Assembly: GCA_963575745.1 (NCBI GenBank)
Contig: CAUYUJ010015024.1
Coordinates: forward strand, 188,001 to 217,500
Source of the DNA: Prorocentrum cordatum
Lineage: Eukaryota; Sar; Dinophyceae; Prorocentrales; Prorocentraceae
Direction of reading: 5' to 3'
DNA length: 29,500 nucleotides
The notes under the pieces are model-generated. The model ran no database searches and was not told the DNA's origin. It worked only from the letters and a program-made list of their open reading frames with translations. Positions within the stretch are counted from its first letter, which is position 1; every line of letters starts with the position of its first letter. Below are positions 8,252-16,890 of this stretch, one piece after another. Both the position numbers and the translations under genes were made by a program.

Positions 8252-9406
8252 ATGGACGTGGACGGCCCCCCCCTCGGCCCACCCGGCCCGACAGCGCCTC
8301 GCAGCAGTGATCTCACTAGGCCAACCGCTGAGGCCAGGGAGGCGACCAGCACTCGAGGAGACCTCGAACTGCCGATCGACGGGGGGCCCGGTGCAGGTAG
8401 GAATGCCCGCAGCGAGCCCGTGTCCGCAGCCGTGGCCGAAGTCCGGGGCTGCCGCGACAGCCCTGACCCGGGCCTCGCCCTGGCCACTCAAGCAGGCACA
8501 CGGCCGTCTGCCGCCGCATCCCAGTGCCCGAGCCAGCGCACCTCTGGAGAAGCTGGCCCCGGCACGAACAACGGACCAGCCTTGCAGAGGCAGGACAACG
8601 AGGCCATCCGCCAGCTTGTCGACAGAAACCCTTTCGCGCCCATTCGCCCTCCCTCCCCTGGCAGCGCGGCTGCCCGCTCGGATAACGAGCCGCAGCTCCT
8701 CTCCGAAGCTGGGGCCTCGTCGGGGGTGGCGACGGACGCCCCGAAAGGACCGGTGCCCGACGACGCGCCCGCGGCCGGAGCTGCCCGCAGCACCCCCGCA
8801 TCAGGCTATCGCCTCGCGGTTACTCATGGGGGCGCGCCCACGAGCGAGCACAGGCACAGGTCCGATCGAGAGGGGCCTGCCCCCACACGCCGCAGGGCAG
8901 CGCCCCTCTCTGCCCCAATCGCCGGAAGCGATCTGGCCCCTGCCTGGAGGCCAGCCGCGCGGCCCGCCCCGACATGCGTGGCCTCGCCAGGCGTTCCCGG
9001 CCGAGCAGCCGCCGCGCCGCGCGAAGCCGCGGGCGACTCTGGCGGCGGGCCCAGCCAGGCGGGGCTGTCGCAGAGTAGCAAGCGAGAGCAGCATGGGGAG
9101 CAGGATCCAGACGAGCCCCACGATAAGGATGCGGCTGCCGCCCGCGGGGGGGGCACGGAAGCGGCGCCGGCGCGGGAATCGGAGCAGGGGCGCGAGCTGG
9201 CAACACCACCCGCTGCCACTCTCCCGCGGCCGGCCCTCAGCACCCTGTCCCTTTCCCCCCTCGCAGCGGCGCGGGCGCGGGCTCGAGCGCCGAAGAGCGG
9301 CGATGGCCAGGCCGCAACGGTTCTCCGAAGCGTTCGCCAGGCAACGGGTGGAGGCCTGGCCGTGCCCTGGCAACTGGCGGCCCCCCTGTTCCCCTTCCGC
9401 CCCTGA
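8252..9406 (+). CDS. Pro/Ala/Arg-rich hypothetical protein (384 aa)
   Basis: I do not recognise a domain. The frame is long, non-repetitive and protein-like, rich in Ala, Pro, Arg, Ser and Gly, with polar stretches such as NEAIRQLVDRNPFAPIR and SKREQHGEQDPDEPHDKD. It is probably disordered. It ends at 9406 (FPFRP), while the protein-like signal continues in another frame from about 9411, so a frameshift or an intron lies near 9400. Other strands and frames through the region are mostly Arg/Pro shadows. It may be a retroelement or multicopy gene leader, but nothing in it proves that. Confidence 0.4.
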   Translation: MDVDGPPLGPPGPTAPRSSDLTRPTAEAREATSTRGDLELPIDGGPGAGRNARSEPVSAAVAEVRGCRDSPDPGLALATQAGTRPSAAASQCPSQRTSGEAGPGTNNGPALQRQDNEAIRQLVDRNPFAPIRPPSPGSAAARSDNEPQLLSEAGASSGVATDAPKGPVPDDAPAAGAARSTPASGYRLAVTHGGAPTSEHRHRSDREGPAPTRRRAAPLSAPIAGSDLAPAWRPAARPAPTCVASPGVPGRAAAAPREAAGDSGGGPSQAGLSQSSKREQHGEQDPDEPHDKDAAAARGGGTEAAPARESEQGRELATPPAATLPRPALSTLSLSPLAAARARARAPKSGDGQAATVLRSVRQATGGGLAVPWQLAAPLFPFRP

Positions 9407-9410
9407 GTCG

Positions 9411-9962
9411 AAACCCGGCCCCTGGCGACGCCGACGCCGCTCCAAGGACCCCCCGCCGACTACCCCGCCACGGGAAGCGAGGCCCGCCGCGCGCCGAGGG
9501 CCCGAACCCTTAGACCCCGACACGGGGCAGCAGTTGTATAGAACCAAGAACAGCTGCACCCAGCGGGGTCTTCCCGGGGAGACCCCCGGCGAGACGATAA
9601 AGCGGCTCCAAGCCGCCCTGGGCGCGACGTTCACATGCGCCTGGCACGCGTTCGCCAAGCAGCGCGGCAAGGGCGCATTCGACCCACGACGACACGACCA
9701 GCAAACCTGCGTCAGTTTCCTGCACTCCTTCCGCAACCACAACTCCGATGTGAGGGCCATGAGCGACGCGCTGAAGCTCGGCGTCAACTGGGTTCAGTTG
9801 CAGCAGCGATTCCCACGCCGCAGAGATGGCGCGGGCAAGGGGCGCCAGGTACCCCCCTGCGGCGAGGCGCAAGGAGCGGACCATGGCGACGGGCGCGAAG
9901 AGGACCAGATTTGCAGCTCCGGGTACCACGGCACCTGGACTGGACAGCGCCCGCGGCGCTGA
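9411..9962 (+). CDS. Continuation with conserved-looking domain, hypothetical
   Basis: After a basic Pro/Arg stretch this frame contains the most protein-like segment of the 8-10 kb region: LDPDTGQQLYRTKNSCT, GETPGETIKRLQAALGATF, then TCAWHAFAKQRGKGAFDPRR, HDQQTCVSFLHSFRNH and SDVRAMSDALKLGVNWVQLQ (about 9510-9805). Words of the kind KG-x-FDPxRH followed by a helical stretch recall a recurrent dinoflagellate family, but I cannot name its function. After about 9810 another frame reads more smoothly (AAEMARARGARYPPAARRK, ending near 9975), suggesting a second frameshift. It may be one exon or a decayed copy. Confidence 0.4.
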   Translation, partial: KPGPWRRRRRSKDPPPTTPPREARPAARRGPEPLDPDTGQQLYRTKNSCTQRGLPGETPGETIKRLQAALGATFTCAWHAFAKQRGKGAFDPRRHDQQTCVSFLHSFRNHNSDVRAMSDALKLGVNWVQLQQRFPRRRDGAGKGRQVPPCGEAQGADHGDGREEDQICSSGYHGTWTGQRPRR

Positions 9963-9999
9963 CCAACCGCCGACCTGACCCCCTCGCCCTAGGGCAGCA

Positions 10000-10735
10000 T
10001 GACACAACCGTCCTCGCACTCCCACCACTTGTGCCCCCTCCCCCCCGCCTGGACCCCTTTGCCCCCGTGGCACTCGCTCGAGCCACTCGCTCCCGCCACC
10101 TGCGCCCCCGACCCCCGCTCCGCCTTTCTCACCTGGCTGGGGGCCGTGCGTCCTCCTCTACCCCCCCCACCTGCGCCCCGCTGGCCCAGTGGCGCCCGCG
10201 TTCCACGGGCTACGGCTACTTGTCATTCCACCAGGGCCCGTCTTTTCCTTCTCCTCCCCTCCCCCTCTCCCGTATTCAAGGATCTGGGACTCTGTGTCCC
10301 ACCTGTGCCCATCTGCGGCTACCCCTCGCCCCACGGCGCCACAGCACAACTGGCCAATCGCTTCCACCACCTTCGCCCCCGACCCCGACCCCCACCCCAA
10401 CTCTCTCACCTGGCTGGAGACCGATGGTCCTCCCCTTCCCCACCACCTGCACCCCCATCGCCCCTGTGGCGCCCGCGTTCCACGGGCTGGCCACACACCC
10501 TTCCACCTGGACCCCGTCCTTCCCTTCCCTTCCCCTCCCCGTTTCCCGTATTCAAGGATCTGGGACTTTGTGTCCCACCTGTACCCATATGCGGAAGGAG
10601 ATTCAAGGATCTGGGACTGCGTTCCACCTGTGCCCAACTGTGACACATTGGTGCACCGACGACTTGCGTGGCACGCCCTGTTTTTACCTGCAATGGGACC
10701 TTGCGTCCTACCTGTACCCCTTGGGGCTTGTCCCC
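10000..10735 (+). repeat. Pyrimidine-rich 276-bp repeat with GATCTGGGAC word
   Basis: Two diverged copies are offset by ~276 bp. CTCACCTGGCTGG occurs near 10128 and 10404, GTGGCGCCCGCGTTCCACGG near 10190 and 10467, and CCCGTATTCAAGGATCTGGG near 10270 and 10546. Between them lie CCTTCCC/CCCCTCC pyrimidine tracts. A shorter partial copy starts at 10601 (ATTCAAGGATCTGGGACTGC) and a degenerate one at 10692. Pro/Ser-rich frames across it are repeat products. Confidence 0.8.
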
Positions 10736-11690
10736 ACGTGAGCACCCCGGTGCAGCTGACGCGACTTCGGCTGGCGCGGGTGCCGGCCTCTCTGCCTCCC
10801 TGTTCGCTTCGCCCCCCCCCCGCTCGCTCCCCCCCCTCCCATGGCGGCGGCGCCCGGCGCAACGCGGCTCCGGCCTGGTGCTGGGCACTGCACCTTGCCG
10901 CTTCGGCGGCCCCGCTTGCCTTGGGCAGCGCGGCTCAGGCCCGGCCCTTGGCCGTGCGATCGCGAGCGCATCGTGCGTGGCTCCCGCCTGTCTTCACGCG
11001 CTGACTGTGCAGGTCCGGTTTCCTCCCTGCACACCACCGACATCCAGTCGGGCACGGACGGCCCTGTTTCTGGTCGCACCTCTTGCTGGCTGCTCCCTGG
11101 GCGTGGATTGGACTACCACCCCAGGCCGCTTCCGACCACCCAGTGGCACAACGCTGCGCATCGCCTTCGTGGTCCTCCTCATCTCCTGGGCCCCTCCTCA
11201 CCATCTGGTGGCACACCGTTGCCTATCGCCTTCATGGTGGACTTCTTCCCCCCTGGACGTCGACCTGTTCACGTCCATCCGCACGCAGCACTTGAGGATT
11301 GTGTCTTCGATGCGCCGTCGACGGCAACACCACACCGTTCACCCTCCAGGACTTCGCCTCCAGCTCCTGTCCAAGGCGTTCCGTTTCCTGTGCAAGCTCC
11401 TCAGCACCGCCTGCACCCCGCGTTCTCCGGCCGCCTGAGGCCCCGCCCGCCTGTGCTCTGTCTGCCCGATTCGTGCTTTGCGCGGCCCGCCTAGCTCTTA
11501 ACCGGAAGAGGTTCGCTCTCGACCCGCAGACCAAATTATCCCGGCAAAGCAACCTAACAGCGAAGTGTAGGAGCATATCTGGAAGCATTCCCCTTAAGAT
11601 TCAGATGATAATCCAGTTGTAGAATTCTGCTGTTCTCGCAATCGTAGTCGCATTCGCGATGACAGTCGCAGTGGCAACGGCAGTCGCAGT
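10736..11690. other. Unassigned region with a ~65-bp duplication
   Basis: No convincing gene was found. Both strands carry open Pro/Arg/Ser-rich frames of similar plausibility. Within it, ACCACCCAGTGGCACAACGC (about 11136) followed by TGCGCATCGCCTTCGTGGTC is repeated as CACCATCTGGTGGCACACCG (about 11200) followed by TGCCTATCGCCTTCATGGTG. From about 11480 the composition becomes less biased until the minisatellite begins. Confidence 0.5.
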
Positions 11691-13172
11691 CACAGCCTCA
11701 GCCTCAGCCTGCCTCAGCCTCAGCCTCAGCCTGCAGCCTCAGCCTGCCTCAGCCTCAGCCTCAGCCTGCTTCAGCCTCAGCCTCAGTCTGCCTTCAGCCT
11801 CGGCCTCAGCCTCAGCCTGCCTCAGCCTCAGCCTGCATCAGCCTCAGCCTCAGCCTCAGCCTGCCTCAGCATCAGCCTGCCTCAGCCTCAGCCTCAGCCT
11901 GCCTCAGCCTCAGCCTCAGCCTGCTTCAGCCTCAGCCTCAGTCTGCCTTCAGCCTCGGCCTCAGCCTCAGCCTGCCTCAGCCTCAGCCTGCATCAGCCTC
12001 AGCCTCAGCCTCAGCCTGCCTCAGCATCAGCCTGCCTCAGCCTCAGCCTCAGCCTGCCTCAGCCTCAGCCTCAGCCTCAGCCTTCAGCCTCAGCCTCAGT
12101 CTGCCTTCAGCCTCGGCCTCAGCCTCAGCCTGCCTCAGCCTCAGCCTGCATCAGCCTCAGCCTCAGCCTCAGCCTGCCTCAGCATCAGCCTGCCTCAGCC
12201 TCAGCCTCAGCCTGCCTCAGCCTCAGCCTCAGCCTGCCTCAGCCTCAGCCTCAGCCTCAGTCTGCCTTCAGCCTCGGCCTCAGCCTCAGCCTGCCTCAGC
12301 CTCAGCCTGCATCAGCCTCAGCCTCAGCCTCAGCCTGCCTCAGCCTCAGCCTGCCTCAGCCTCAGCCTCAGCCTGCCTCAGCCTCAGCCTCAGCCTGCTT
12401 CAGCCTCAGCCTCAGTCTGCCTTCAGCCTCGGCCTCAGCCTCAGCCTGCCTCAGCCTCAGCCTGCATCAGCCTCAGCCTCAGCCTCAGCCTGCCTCAGCA
12501 TCAGCCTGCCTCAGCCTCAGCCTCAGCCTGCCTCAGCCTCAGCCTCAGCCTGCTTCAGCCTCAGCCTCAGTCTGCCTTCAGCCTCGGCCTCAGCCTCAGC
12601 CTGCCTCAGCCTCAGCCTGCATCAGCCTCAGCCTCAGCCTCAGCCTGCCTCAGCATCAGCCTCCTCAGCCTCAGCCTCAGCCTGCCTCAGCCTCAGCCTC
12701 AGCCTGCTTCAGCCTCAGCCTCAGTCTGCCTTCAGCCTCGGCCTCAGCCTCAGCCTGCCTCAGCCTCAGCCTGCATCAGCCTCAGCCTCAGCCTCAGCCA
12801 GCCTGCCTCAGCATCAGCCTTCAGCCTCAGCCTGCAGCCTCAGCCTCAGCCTCAGCCTCAGCCTCAGCCTCAGCCTCAGCCTGCCTCAGCCTCAGCCTGC
12901 CTCAGCCTCAGCCTCAGCCTGCCTCAGCCTCAGCCTCAGCCTCAGCCTCAGCCTGCAGCCTCAGCCTCAGCCTTCAGCCTCGCCTCAGCCTGCCTCAGCC
13001 TCAGCCTGCATCAGCCTCAGCCTCAGCCTCAGCCTGCCTCAGCATCAGCCTGCCTCAGCCTCAGCCTCAGCCTGCCTCAGCCTCAGCAGCCTGCTTCAGC
13101 CTCAGCCTCAGTCTGCCTTCAGCCTCGGCCTCAGCCTCAGCCTGCCTCAGCCTCAGCCTCAGCCTGCCTCAG
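11690..13172. repeat. 1.5-kb CAGCCT hexanucleotide minisatellite with ~155-bp higher order
   Basis: The core word CAGCCT (phases CCTCAG, GCCTGC) fills the whole stretch. A marked variant TCAGTCTGCCTTCAGCCTCG recurs at 11783, 11938, 12096, 12257, 12412, 12567 and 12721, then 13108, so spacing is mostly 154-161 bp. Variants with GCATCAGCC also recur in fixed order within the unit. The frame open from 11659 gives Ser-Ala-Cys-Leu and Pro-Gln runs and is a repeat product. Confidence 0.97.
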
Positions 13173-13540
13173 CATTCAAAATGTGGCCTGGGAATGGAGT
13201 TCTGGGAACTCGAAGAACACGAAGTGGCCTACAGTTGGCTCCGGTCATTCAAAATCATGCCCAGGAATGGAGTTCTGGGAACTCGAAGAACACGAAGTGG
13301 CCTACAGTTGGCTCCGGTCATTCAAGATCATGCCCAGGAATGGAGTTCCGGGAACTCGAAGAACACGAAGTGGCCTACAATTGGCTCTGGGCATTCAAAC
13401 TCATGCCCAGGAATGGAGTTCTGGGAACTCGAAGAACACGAAGTGGCCTACAGTTGGCTCCGGGCATTCAAAATCATGCCCAGGAATGGAGTTCTGGGAA
13501 CTCGAAGACCACGAAGTGCGTTACTGTTGGCTAAAAAAAA
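13173..13540. repeat. 73-bp tandem repeat, five copies
   Basis: Copies begin with CATTCAAAATCATGCCCAGG or a variant, at about 13173, 13246, 13319, 13392 and 13465. They continue AATGGAGTTCTGGGAACTCG, AAGAACACGAAGTGGCCTAC and AGTTGGCTCCGG. Copies are nearly identical. Because 73 is not a multiple of three the frames rotate, yet all three plus frames stay open. The last copy decays into GCTAAAAAAAAGTCC. Confidence 0.97.
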
Positions 13541-13720
13541 GTCCCCGGATCCCGTCCGGATCTCCCCGGATCCCGTCCGGATCCCGCCCAGACCCCCCTG
13601 GGGAGTCATGATGCTCTCTTTTGACACCACTAGAAACCTATCAGTCTTCGCTGTTAGGTAAAAAACAAGTGTGTGTGTGTGTGTGTGCGTGTGTGTATGT
13701 GTGTGTGTTCAATCGTTACC
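13541..13720. repeat. GGATCCCGTCC repeats and (GT)n microsatellite
   Basis: Next to the 73-bp array, CCCGGATCCCGTCCGGATCT is followed by a near copy (about 13543-13588). A (GT)n tract interrupted by GC and AT lies at about 13669-13710. Confidence 0.8.
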
Positions 13721-14240
13721 TCCTCCTTCCGCGCATCGCGGCCTTACTACTTTGCAAACGGCGTGTCCCCTGTTGCCTTTCCGCCGGAGCAGTCGCCCTC
13801 TGCCCAGCCGCCGACGCAAAAAGTGTATGTTCAATCGTCTTCTGCAGCGTTTCGTCGACTGCCCCTCTGCCGAACAATTCCAGAGAAAACTGCTGTCCAC
13901 AGCAATTGGAGTCATCAAGTCAAGCCACGGTGCCTGGCACAATCTTCCTGGCGTGTTGCGCCTCGCTCAGCAGTTACCACTCGTGCGAGTTCCAGCCTTC
14001 GGATCAAGGGCGCCTAACTTCGCGCCTCGCGCGACGCGACACGCGAATAAACTTCGCGCTCTCGCGTCGCCCCCCAAAGGGAGAAGAGGAGGTTGAGGAA
14101 GACTCGGAGCGGAACCACGAATAACTTCGCATCCTCGAGGGCGCCCTTGGAGGGTTCGTCGTAGAAAAGCAAAAGGGGGACGGGGACAGAAGAAGCAGGG
14201 AGGGGGATTAGCTGCTTGAGAGGCAGCTCGCAGCGGCAGC
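13721..14240. other. Unassigned region
   Basis: The composition is mixed and several short frames are open on the plus strand, but none carries a recognisable motif. CTGCTGTCCACAGCA (about 13890) is a small hairpin. The 3' part (14050-14200) is purine-rich and would lie downstream of the minus-strand exon at 14251, so it may hold its 3' untranslated region. Confidence 0.35.
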
Positions 14241-14250
14241 TGTGGCTCTG

Positions 14251-14506
14251 TCACTCGTGCGGCCAGGGCCAGACGGCGCCCACCGAAACCGAAGACGACG
14301 ACGACGACGACGAGGGCGAGGCCGTCCTGCTGTCGCCAGGGCAGGCCCTTTGTAGGGCGCCGCAACAGAAGGCCCGCTTGCCCACCGACCAGCTGCTCTC
14401 CCAGTCGCCGTCGGCCCAGCCCACGTCGCAGTCGTAGTGACCCCCAGGCGCGGCACGCTGGTCCTTGGCGGCGGAATAGGGAAGGGCAAAGCGATGACGG
14501 CGCTAT
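14251..14506 (-). CDS. Candidate terminal exon with W/CC motif
   Basis: Read on the minus strand this frame gives RFALPYSAAKDQRAAPGGHY, then DCDVGWADGDWESSWSVGKR and AFCCGALQRACPGD, then a poly-Ser tract and a TGA stop at 14253-14251. The combination D-C-D-x-G, W-x-x-x-W-S-x-x-K, a Cys-Cys pair and a later Cys recalls a short Cys/Trp motif recurrent in dinoflagellate proteins. Its function is not known to me. Upstream the frame is closed by a TAG whose AG could act as the 3' splice site, so this is best read as a last exon. The poly-Ser comes from a GAC microsatellite on the plus strand. Confidence 0.45.
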
Positions 14507-14572
14507 AGGTATGGATGCGAATTGTCGGACTCAGAGAGAGGCTCCCATTCCAGCAAGGATCCCATCCGACAA

Positions 14573-14608
14573 CACTCACACTCACACACACACACACACA
14601 CACTCACA
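14573..14608. repeat. (CA)n microsatellite
   Basis: CACTCACACTCACACACACA continues to a CACTCACAG end. The minus strand gives poly-Cys/Val. Confidence 0.9.
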
Positions 14609-14639
14609 GCCCCCCCGAGAAATCTGGGATCACATAGGT

Positions 14640-15104
14640 GTGGGTGCGAATAGCCAGCTCATGACACAACAAGGGGGTGGTGGTCCCCAAACGGTGTGGT
14701 GACCACACGGCGTGGTGAGACAGTGGGGTGGGGGCGGCCGCACGGTGCGGGTCGCTCTCTGATAAGTGTCTTGGGCGCCACAAGCCCCCGAAGTCCCCAG
14801 ACCGTGCGGTGGGGACCTCCAAGGGTAGGGCGAGTGGGAGGCGGCCGTCCAAGAATGCAGGAGCTTCCTAGAGGAGGGCTCGCAGGCTTCTCGGGAAGCT
14901 CCCCAGAAGCCAGGAGGACTTCTAACACAGACATCCGACGATGTGGTTTACAATCCAACCCTTCCTTGGGCTCTTGTTTTAAACATAGCAGCGCGGTCCA
15001 CTGCCTTCCTTATCCCTCCTCCCTCTCTTGTCCTGCCTCCTGTCTCCTACTTTCTGATTACCTCCTACCTGCTGCCTACCTCGTCATCACTGGGGAGAAT
15101 GCAA
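14640..15104. other. Unassigned region with small inverted repeats
   Basis: GTGTGGT-G-ACCACAC occurs near 14694, and GGAGCTTCC (14860-14868) pairs with GGAAGCTCC (14894-14902). The stretch from about 14990 to 15080 is pyrimidine-rich. No gene is supported. Confidence 0.4.
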
Positions 15105-15370
15105 AGAGTGACGCCCCACACAGACCCAGATTAGACCTTACCACTTCTTGGGGGCTGCGAAATGAAATCGTCGTCGCTTTCGAGGGCTGCTGGGGGGGGG
15201 CCAGCACAGTGACGCCCCACGCAGACACAGATTAGACCTCGCCATTCCTGGGGGGCTTCGAAATGTGAAGCTGTCGACGCTTTCGAGGGCTGCAGGGGAG
15301 GGGCAACACTGCGAAGCCCCACGCGGACTTGATTAGATTTCGCCATTCTTTGGGGGCGCAAGATCAAATC
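15105..15370 (-). repeat. ~103-bp family A, array 2 (inverted, about 3 copies)
   Basis: GTGACGCCCCACRCAGACMC followed by AGATTAGACCT occurs near 15110 and 15210, with a degenerate copy near 15313. Read on the minus strand the unit has AAGCCCCCCAGG, GGCGAGGTC, a GTCTGCGTGGGGCGT part, a GCTGGCCC-CCCAG part and CAGCCCTCGAAAGCG, in the same order as the arrays at 1.6 and 17.9 kb. Confidence 0.7.
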
Positions 15371-15890
15371 AGTCGCCACTTTTGAGACAATGATGCATCC
15401 GTCCATCCCGCCATCGCCTCCTATCGGTGTCGTGTGAGTCCCGCAAAAGAGTGAGCCCCCCCATGTGCCTCTCGCACGAGAATTGTCGGTCATTACCACG
15501 TCATCATCCGTAATAACTTTGGCCAAATGTTCGGATCAATCGTTGTAGATGGATAGGGTACGTCGCGAGGTTCTGCAATCCGCGGCCCCAGAAGCCAGCC
15601 CGTTTTCCGTCCTGAATCAATACCTGATGTTCCTGGGACCGAAAACGGTCTCCGAGACCGCAATCGAGAACAGACACAGATCGAGCAAATCAGATCGTCG
15701 GAGATCTGGGAAGAACACCCCCAATGCCTTGTTGGAAGGGCCCCCCTCGCACTGGCATTGGACGCCTGACATGGGTACGTAAAAAATGGCACGATGTCCA
15801 ACAACAAACAATATGTCAAACACCGGCAGCGGCCGTTGGTGGGCAGGCGACCGTCACCTCGAACTGACAATGTCCACGGCGACGCCGACA
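15371..15890. other. Unassigned region
   Basis: No gene is supported. CGGTCTC-C-GAGACCG, an odd palindrome of 15 bp, lies near 15646. AGATC and GATCT words form another weak foldback near 15690. Confidence 0.4.
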
Positions 15891-15898
15891 GCGAGCCC

Positions 15899-16157
15899 TG
15901 CTCAAGATGGACAGGAAATGCTGTCCGTCTTCGTCACTACAGTCGACCTGAATAGCAAGGATGCGTGATAAGGATGCAAGGGCCTTGGACATCCATGTCG
16001 AAGCTTCTCGAGCGGAGCGCTGCCAACGAAAATGGCCAAGGATGGACCGAGGAGGCAAGGATGCAAAGGTACCCTTGGGAAGTTTGCCCATCCTCACCAT
16101 GCGGTTTGACTGTCCTGCTCAAGAAGGACAGGAATTGCTGTCCGTCTTCGCTACTAT
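15899..16157 (-). repeat. Duplicated 41-bp segment with near-palindrome
   Basis: Bases 15899-15939 (GCTCAAGATGGACAGGAAAT...) and 16117-16157 (GCTCAAGAAGGACAGGAATT...) match at nearly all positions, about 218 bp apart. Each contains GGACAG and CTGTCC arms around a short centre. On the minus strand they encode near-identical peptides (EDGQQFLSFLSR and EDGQHFLSILSR) in different frames relative to the 16368 ORF. Confidence 0.75.
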
Positions 16158-16368
16158 TCTCTCCGTGCCAGTTTCGATCGTACCGACCGACTGCCCCCTT
16201 CTGTGCCTCGGCGAGGTCCAGCGACGGCGGCAAATCCGGCGCCGGCGCCACGGGAGGAGTGGGGACTGGCGGCGCCTCTGGGGTCGCCTCCGGCTGCGCC
16301 CGAGACAGCGCCGACCGAACCAGGGCGAACAGCAGGACGAGCAAGGCCAGGCAGCACAGGATACCCAT
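15937..16368 (-). CDS. Signal-anchor exon, hypothetical membrane/secretory protein
   Basis: The ATG at 16368 starts MGILCCLALLVLLFALVRSA, a strong hydrophobic segment (residues 1-20) that would act as a signal peptide or single membrane anchor. It is followed by a Pro/Ala-rich spacer (EATPEAPPVPTPPVAPAPDL) and a polar part containing EDGQQFLSFLSR. The ATG lies 13 nt after a pyrimidine-rich AG (TCCCCCTCCTAG on the minus strand), as expected for a spliced-leader acceptor. This supports both the start and a first-exon reading. The 3' limit is uncertain: the real exon may end near 16150, because the ORF continues into the duplicated segment. No function is assigned. Confidence 0.45.
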   Translation of the reverse strand: MGILCCLALLVLLFALVRSALSRAQPEATPEAPPVPTPPVAPAPDLPPSLDLAEAQKGAVGRYDRNWHGENSSEDGQQFLSFLSRTVKPHGEDGQTSQGYLCILASSVHPWPFSLAALRSRSFDMDVQGPCILITHPCYSGRL

Positions 16369-16380
16369 CAGCCCGACAAA

Positions 16381-16405
16381 CCTAGGAGGGGGACAAGATT
16401 ATAAA
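16381..16405 (-). promoter_or_regulatory. Likely trans-splice or 3' splice acceptor
   Basis: On the minus strand an AT-rich stretch (TTTATAATCTTG) and TCCCCCTCCTAG precede G-TTTGTCGGGCTG and the ATG at 16368. A polypyrimidine tract and AG this close to a signal-peptide start fit a spliced-leader acceptor. The AG is at 16383-16382. Cis-splicing is an alternative. Confidence 0.4.
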
Positions 16406-16606
16406 CATAACCTCTCGGGGCTCCACGCGGCCTTCTGGGATCGGCGCTGCGCCCCCCTGGCGGCACCTCCGGTGCCGCCTCTGGCGCGCTCAGCGCGCCA
16501 GGATGGGTGGGGGCAGCGGCAATACAAGAAATGCGCTGGGAGCTCTGGAAGTTTTTGTGCAGTTATTTCAGGGGCCTCCTAGATGGGGTCCGAGCAGATG
16601 GTGTCG
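16406..16606. other. Unassigned spacer
   Basis: Contains a GC-rich GGCACCTCC-GGTGCCGCC foldback near 16460 and no supported gene. Confidence 0.35.
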
Positions 16607-16754
16607 GAGGATCGCGCCGCATCGCCAATGCATCGCCGATGCAACCAACGATGCATTGGCGATGTCGGCGAGGCATCGGCGCCGTCGGCGTGGAGAAAGT
16701 CAGGCTCCACATGGAGCCGCATCCCCGATGCATCGGCGATGCGGCGCGATCCTC
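16607..16754. repeat. Foldback element, 36-bp arms, with an alternative inner hairpin
   Basis: Bases 16607-16642 pair with 16719-16754 (33 of 36 positions; arms start GAGGATCGCGCCGCATCGCC). The spacer holds 16649-16664 (CGATGCATTGGCGATG), which is the exact reverse complement of 16620-16635. The left arm can therefore form either a local 16-bp hairpin or the large stem, but not both. GATGC/CATCG words are common here, which weakens the case for design. Confidence 0.75.
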
Positions 16755-16890
16755 TGGCCCCACCTACCCGGAGCCCAAGCCCAAATGATTATATCTTCGA
16801 GAACCACTTCCGCATCCGCCAGCCGTAAGGCACCGTGATCTCCTGCTTTGCAAAATCGCCGCCCCTCTCGCCTGCGCGTGTCGGGGCTCT

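Noticed and set aside
11690-13540. Possible CRISPR-like spaced repeats
   Set aside because: Repeats are contiguous or low-complexity with no unique spacers, and the window is eukaryotic in character.
11659-13611. 650-codon open frame, Ser-Ala-Cys-Leu and Pro-Gln rich
   Set aside because: It is the translation of the CAGCCT minisatellite and 73-bp array; the repeats, not coding constraint, keep it open.
15899-15905. GCTCAAG before ATG as another spliced-leader relict
   Set aside because: Only seven bases match and the repeat copy at 16117 has no ATG, so chance is sufficient.
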